From positions 52,093-116,092 of the forward strand of contig CAYMUR010000004.1 in assembly GCA_964393615.1 (NCBI GenBank): a stretch of 64,000 nt of DNA, read 5' to 3'. The stretch's first letter is position 1, and each line of letters starts with the position of its first letter. Below the pieces are notes generated by a model. The model saw only the letters and a program-made list of their open reading frames with translations. It was not told the origin of the DNA and searched no databases. The translations under genes were made by a program, and so were the position numbers. The stretch comes from CAYMUR01 sp964393615 (GTDB taxonomy: Bacteria > Planctomycetota > Planctomycetia > Pirellulales > Pirellulaceae). Positions 61,301 to 64,000 of the stretch are shown here, in pieces.

Positions 61301-62167
61301 TTAAAATGAGGGCCAACGGCCTATCACTCCGCTAGGAAGTCGTCTCCCATCGTTAGTTTCCAGGTAAACACGTTTTGCTCGAGCCCCTGATTGGCAGCTG
61401 CCAAACAAGGTATCGGATAACAGGGCTTCAACTTCTGCAGCTCCCAATCCTGTGGAATGGCATGTTAGCATAAAAAAGCAACGTTGTTTTGGCGTCAGAT
61501 CGTTACATAATTTGAGTAATGTGGAAAGATCCTGTGTTAATTTCCACACCTCACTGTGTGGACCATGGCCGTAACTTGGCGGGTCGAGGATGATTGCCTG
61601 GTAGAAATTCTGACGTTTGACCTCTCGTTTTACAAACTTTGTAGCGTCTTCTACGATCCAACGGATGGGGACATCCTGCAGGCCCGATCGTTCGGCGTTC
61701 CGCCGCGCCCAGGCCACTGTCGTTTTTGCGGAATCCACATGGACCACTTCAGCACCGGCCGCTGCCGCCGCTAATGTAGAGCCACCCGTATGGGCGAACA
61801 AGTTGAGTACCTTGATGGGAGTTTTTGGTAAGGGATTGTGGCGCTCGATCTGCTGGGCAATCCAATTCCAATTGGCCATTTGTTCTGGGAACAGGCCAAC
61901 GTGACCCACATCAGTTGGTTTCAATTCTAAGGTAATTCGGCCATGGGTTATCGCCCAGTTCTCGGGCCACCCGTGGGAGCATTTCCACCGGCCTGATAGT
62001 GTTTTATCCCGCGAAAAGACGGCGTCTGCCTTGCTCCAGAGGGATGGGTGGCTTGGCTGCTGGCCCACGGCAGCTGGTGCCGGACGATCTAGCAAAATAC
62101 CACCGATTCGCTCGAGCTTGCGGCCGTTGCCAAAATCAAGTAGTTCGTACTGATTGCAGTCAAACAT
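61301..62167 (-). CDS. Class I SAM-dependent methyltransferase, RlmI/RlmK-like
   Basis: A 288-residue methyltransferase. The SAM site is VLNLFAHTGGSTLAAAAAGAEVVHVDSAKTTV (motif I and post-I), and the catalytic loop is AIILDPPSYGHGPHSEVW (motif IV, DPPSY). This DPPSYG form is typical of 23S rRNA cytosine-5 methyltransferases RlmI and the RlmK half of RlmKL; there is no PUA domain at the N terminus and no catalytic cysteine loop that I can place, so the target base is open. It is the first gene of a two-gene operon with the SpoU enzyme. Confidence 0.88.
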   Translation of the reverse strand: MFDCNQYELLDFGNGRKLERIGGILLDRPAPAAVGQQPSHPSLWSKADAVFSRDKTLSGRWKCSHGWPENWAITHGRITLELKPTDVGHVGLFPEQMANWNWIAQQIERHNPLPKTPIKVLNLFAHTGGSTLAAAAAGAEVVHVDSAKTTVAWARRNAERSGLQDVPIRWIVEDATKFVKREVKRQNFYQAIILDPPSYGHGPHSEVWKLTQDLSTLLKLCNDLTPKQRCFFMLTCHSTGLGAAEVEALLSDTLFGSCQSGARAKRVYLETNDGRRLPSGVIGRWPSF

Positions 62168-62326
62168 AATATTCGAGCATAATGGTCAGACTGGAATTGT
62201 AACGGAGTCATGGCGAGAATAGAAAGAGGGCCTTCACTATTTGTGGCGACCCGTCATACTCAGGAGAAGCCGTTTTACCGCCCACGTTGTGGTTTTGCAG
62301 ACAAGCCATTTCCTGCAGGAAATCCG

Positions 62327-63460
62327 ATGTCTACGTTTCTATGGATGAGCACGATTATTTTATTCGGACAAGTCGACACGCCACAGGCACAACAGGTGTT
62401 GCTCGAAGCAGTGGAAGTGACGGACGAACAAATTGCTACCTGGATTCAAGCCCTCGATGCGAATCGGTTTTCAGACCGTGAATCAGCGACGGAGCAGCTC
62501 GTCGCGGTGGGGCGTCGCGCCATACCGGCCCTGCTGAAAGAGGCCGGTCAAGATAATCTCGAGGTGGTTACACGCGCGGTTTTTGTTTTGCAACAACTGG
62601 CCATTTCTTCGAAGCCCGGGACCGAATCATCAGCTCATGAAGCGTTACGGGAGTTGGCCGGCAAAAGGAACTCGAGGGCGCAACGTCCAGCACGACGATC
62701 GTTAGATCAACTGGCGTCACATTTTGAGGGACGCGCATTAGACGAATTGCAACGGCTGGGCGCTGAGATAAAAATAGCGATCCTGGCCACGGGTGGACAG
62801 CGTATCGAAGCGATCAATTCCGTAGAAATCGGCAAACGTTGGAAAGGTTCGACAGCCGATTTGAAACATTTACAGTGGCTCCACGATCTCGGAGAATTGA
62901 AGTTGTTAGGAGATCAGGTACGGGACGAGTGGTTGCAGGTTGTTGGCATGATGAACAACCTTGGTCGACTACGACTGAAACATACGGGGATAACCGATGC
63001 TGGTCTCGCACATTTGCAGCAACTTGCCCCGGTTCAGTTGGAAATCTGGTACTCAAACTTGACAGATGAATGCATTGATCAATTGGCAGCAATCAAAGGG
63101 ATGCGGTTGATTCAGTTATATGGCACGCGCGTCACCTCCCAAGGAGCAGATCGGTTGGCGGCGGCGATGCAAGGAGTGCAGATCGATTTTCGGCCAGGTG
63201 GAGCATTGCTCGGCGTACAGTGTCACAATGAAGTTGACAAGTGTACTATTCTTGGTGTCCAGCCAAATTCGGCAGCAGCGAAGGCTGGTTTACAAAAAAA
63301 CGACATCATTTTGGAATACGATGGACATGCTGTGAAAAATTTCACCGCACTGCGTCAGTTCATCGGTAAAAATGCTCCTGGAGACAAGGTTCAGGTTCAG
63401 GTCCGTCGTGGTGAGCAGATGATTTCGGCGGAAGTCAAATTGGGTGAATGGCAGTGGTAA
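62327..63460 (+). CDS. Exported HEAT/LRR/PDZ protein
   Basis: A 377-residue protein from ATG 62327 (the frame is open to 62210, but the signal peptide MSTFLWMSTIILFGQVDTPQA starts here). Residues 25-120 are HEAT-like helices (RFSDRESATEQLVAVGRRAI) as in proteins with armadillo-type repeats. Residues 150-270 contain leucine-rich repeats of the same type as in the protein at 488 (LGRLRLKHTGITDAGLAHLQQL). The C terminus (about 285-377) is a PDZ domain: GALLGVQCH, then AAAKAGLQKNDIILEYDG and FIGKNAPGDKVQVQVRRG. No protease domain is present, so it is probably a periplasmic adaptor that binds protein C termini. It lies just before the tRNA gene. Confidence 0.8.
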   Translation: MSTFLWMSTIILFGQVDTPQAQQVLLEAVEVTDEQIATWIQALDANRFSDRESATEQLVAVGRRAIPALLKEAGQDNLEVVTRAVFVLQQLAISSKPGTESSAHEALRELAGKRNSRAQRPARRSLDQLASHFEGRALDELQRLGAEIKIAILATGGQRIEAINSVEIGKRWKGSTADLKHLQWLHDLGELKLLGDQVRDEWLQVVGMMNNLGRLRLKHTGITDAGLAHLQQLAPVQLEIWYSNLTDECIDQLAAIKGMRLIQLYGTRVTSQGADRLAAAMQGVQIDFRPGGALLGVQCHNEVDKCTILGVQPNSAAAKAGLQKNDIILEYDGHAVKNFTALRQFIGKNAPGDKVQVQVRRGEQMISAEVKLGEWQW

Positions 63461-63547
63461 AAAAATGACCATTTCTACCCCTGCCAGCTTGCTGATGGTA
63501 ATCTTTTTTTAGTAGTCTACTGAGAGAGCTTGCTGATTTGATGGTGA

Positions 63548-63621
63548 GTCTCCGTAGCTCAATTGGATAGAGCGTCGGCCTCCGGAGCCGAAGGTTGCAG
63601 GTTCGAATCCTGCCGGGGATA
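63548..63621 (+). tRNA. tRNA-Arg (anticodon CCG)
   Basis: A complete 74-base cloverleaf. The acceptor stem is GTCTCCG with CGGGGAT (one G-U at position 1 and one further wobble), discriminator A; the D arm is GCTC...GAGC, and the anticodon stem TCGGC/GCCGA has loop CTCCGGA, anticodon CCG at 63582-63584. The T arm is GCAGG TTCGAAT CCTGC. CCA is not encoded. It reads the arginine codon CGG. A recombinase-like frame begins 126 bases downstream, as at tRNA-borne attachment sites. Confidence 0.96.
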
Positions 63622-63696
63622 CTTTTACTAAGTTCCGCCAAACGCATGACTTAGCGTACCTGCTTTCCCTTGGCAGCGTGGCCGGAAAGGTTGCTG

Positions 63697-63718
63697 AAAG
63701 TGGTAGTCCTACCACTTT
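63697..63718 (+). promoter_or_regulatory. Perfect inverted repeat between the tRNA and the fusion gene
   Basis: AAAGTGGTAG (63697-63706) and CTACCACTTT (63709-63718) are perfect 10-base complements around TC, followed by TTGG. It could end tRNA transcription, or be the operator of the gene starting at 63748. Confidence 0.55.
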
Positions 63719-63747
63719 TGGCTGCAGCCCTTTTCTGGAGACATGCC

Positions 63748-64000
63748 ATGCCACGCAGGTTAGTGCCTTCGTACCGGCTTCATAAGCCGTCAGGCCAAGC
63801 CCGTACCATCGTCCGTGGGAAACACATTTACCTGGGCAAGTACAACTCATGGGAAAGCCAGCGAAAGTACGCCCGCCTGCTGGCAGCCGTTTTGGCCGAA
63901 GGAGCCGGAGAAAAATATCTGATCCAACATTCGGCAGGCTCGGGAAAGACCAACTCGATTGCCTGGTCCGCTCACTTCCTGGCGGATCTGCATGATGCGG
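63748..64000 (+). CDS. Partial: recombinase N-terminal arm joined in frame to HsdR helicase region
   Basis: 84 codons are visible; the gene runs off the window. ATG 63748 is seven bases after GGAG (63737-63740). Residues 1 to about 45 (SYRLHKPSGQARTIV, then HIYLGKYNSWESQRKYARLLA) match the N-terminal arm of planctomycete tyrosine-recombinase/integrase proteins. From about residue 50 the sequence is that of the type I restriction R subunit just at its motor domain: YLIQHSAGSGKTNSIAW is the Walker A/motif I block of HsdR. The HsdR nuclease domain, which normally lies before this motif, is missing. The joint lies within about 63877-63905, near LLAAVLAEGAG. It has more G+C than the left neighbours. 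A recombination scar, an assembly chimera or a true fusion are all possible. Confidence 0.7.
   Translation, partial: MPRRLVPSYRLHKPSGQARTIVRGKHIYLGKYNSWESQRKYARLLAAVLAEGAGEKYLIQHSAGSGKTNSIAWSAHFLADLHDA

Noticed and set aside
63509..63850. Minus-strand frame reading GFEPATFGSGGRRSIQLSYG
   Set aside because: This is the well-known false protein made by translating a tRNA gene on its antisense strand; the cloverleaf at 63548-63621 explains it.
1..64000. CRISPR array, rRNA operon, intact insertion sequence
   Set aside because: No regularly spaced repeats, no rRNA-like stretches and no transposase frame with terminal repeats were seen.

Overview
The window looks like a piece of a Planctomycetota genome, most likely of the Pirellulales (Rhodopirellula/Pirellula-like). 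This rests on the gene families present: a DUF1501 protein with a Tat signal, two Tat-exported Gfo/Idh/MocA oxidoreductases, a secreted lipase ending in dockerin-like repeats and a PEP-CTERM tail, a WRGPD-type PQQ beta-propeller, LRR proteins, a short secreted CYGPR/HRYPAFHG protein, and long hypothetical proteins of planctomycete type. A run of ten N at 43129-43138 shows that this is a scaffold, probably draft or metagenome-derived. No rRNA, CRISPR array or intact insertion sequence was seen.

Layout. 1-10.4 kb: an LRR protein, a small secreted protein, a sigma54-type regulator with a degenerate receiver, a membrane-associated pair of unknown function, then a visibly more GC-rich convergent pair (PEP-CTERM SGNH hydrolase and FAD oxidoreductase). 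11.4-20.2 kb: a Tad/Flp-type pilus locus (two paralogous long-tailed pilins, prepilin peptidase, TadE, CpaB, TadG-like, CpaF/TadA, TadB, TadC) that lacks a secretin and a TadZ/CpaE gene. 20.4-27.1 kb: a Wzx-type flippase, an HD-GYP protein with a dead receiver, a TPR protein, a large membrane protein with anti-sigma-like repeats, and a possible small RNA. 27.5-32.5 kb: a regulatory block hpf-ptsN-ptsH-ptsI-rng. 32.8-39.4 kb: a DUF3604 gene broken by two single-base frameshifts, moaB, an aldo/keto reductase, an amidase and a DUF1501 protein. 39.8-49.3 kb: rplU alone, then a minus-strand catabolic block (two Gfo/Idh/MocA, HpcH/HpaI aldolase, MFS transporter, enolase-superfamily dehydratase, PQQ protein) that reads as sugar-acid or polyol use. 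49.9-54.4 kb: HD phosphohydrolase, pterin dehydratase, LarA-like protein, a large orphan. 54.7-59.3 kb: a sulfur-assimilation module, a cysteine synthase/CBS-rhodanese fusion divergent from a sulfite/nitrite reductase with a C-terminal HEPN-like domain and a small partner gene. 59.5-63.5 kb: folD, a SpoU methyltransferase, a RlmI/K-like methyltransferase and an HEAT/LRR/PDZ protein.

The right edge is the most unusual place. A tRNA-Arg(CCG) gene is followed by a GC-richer reading frame whose first ~45 codons match the N-terminal arm of a planctomycete tyrosine recombinase, and which then runs in frame into the Walker A region of a type I restriction R subunit (HsdR). This is either the scar of an integration/deletion at a tRNA site or a new fusion; the window ends before this can be settled.
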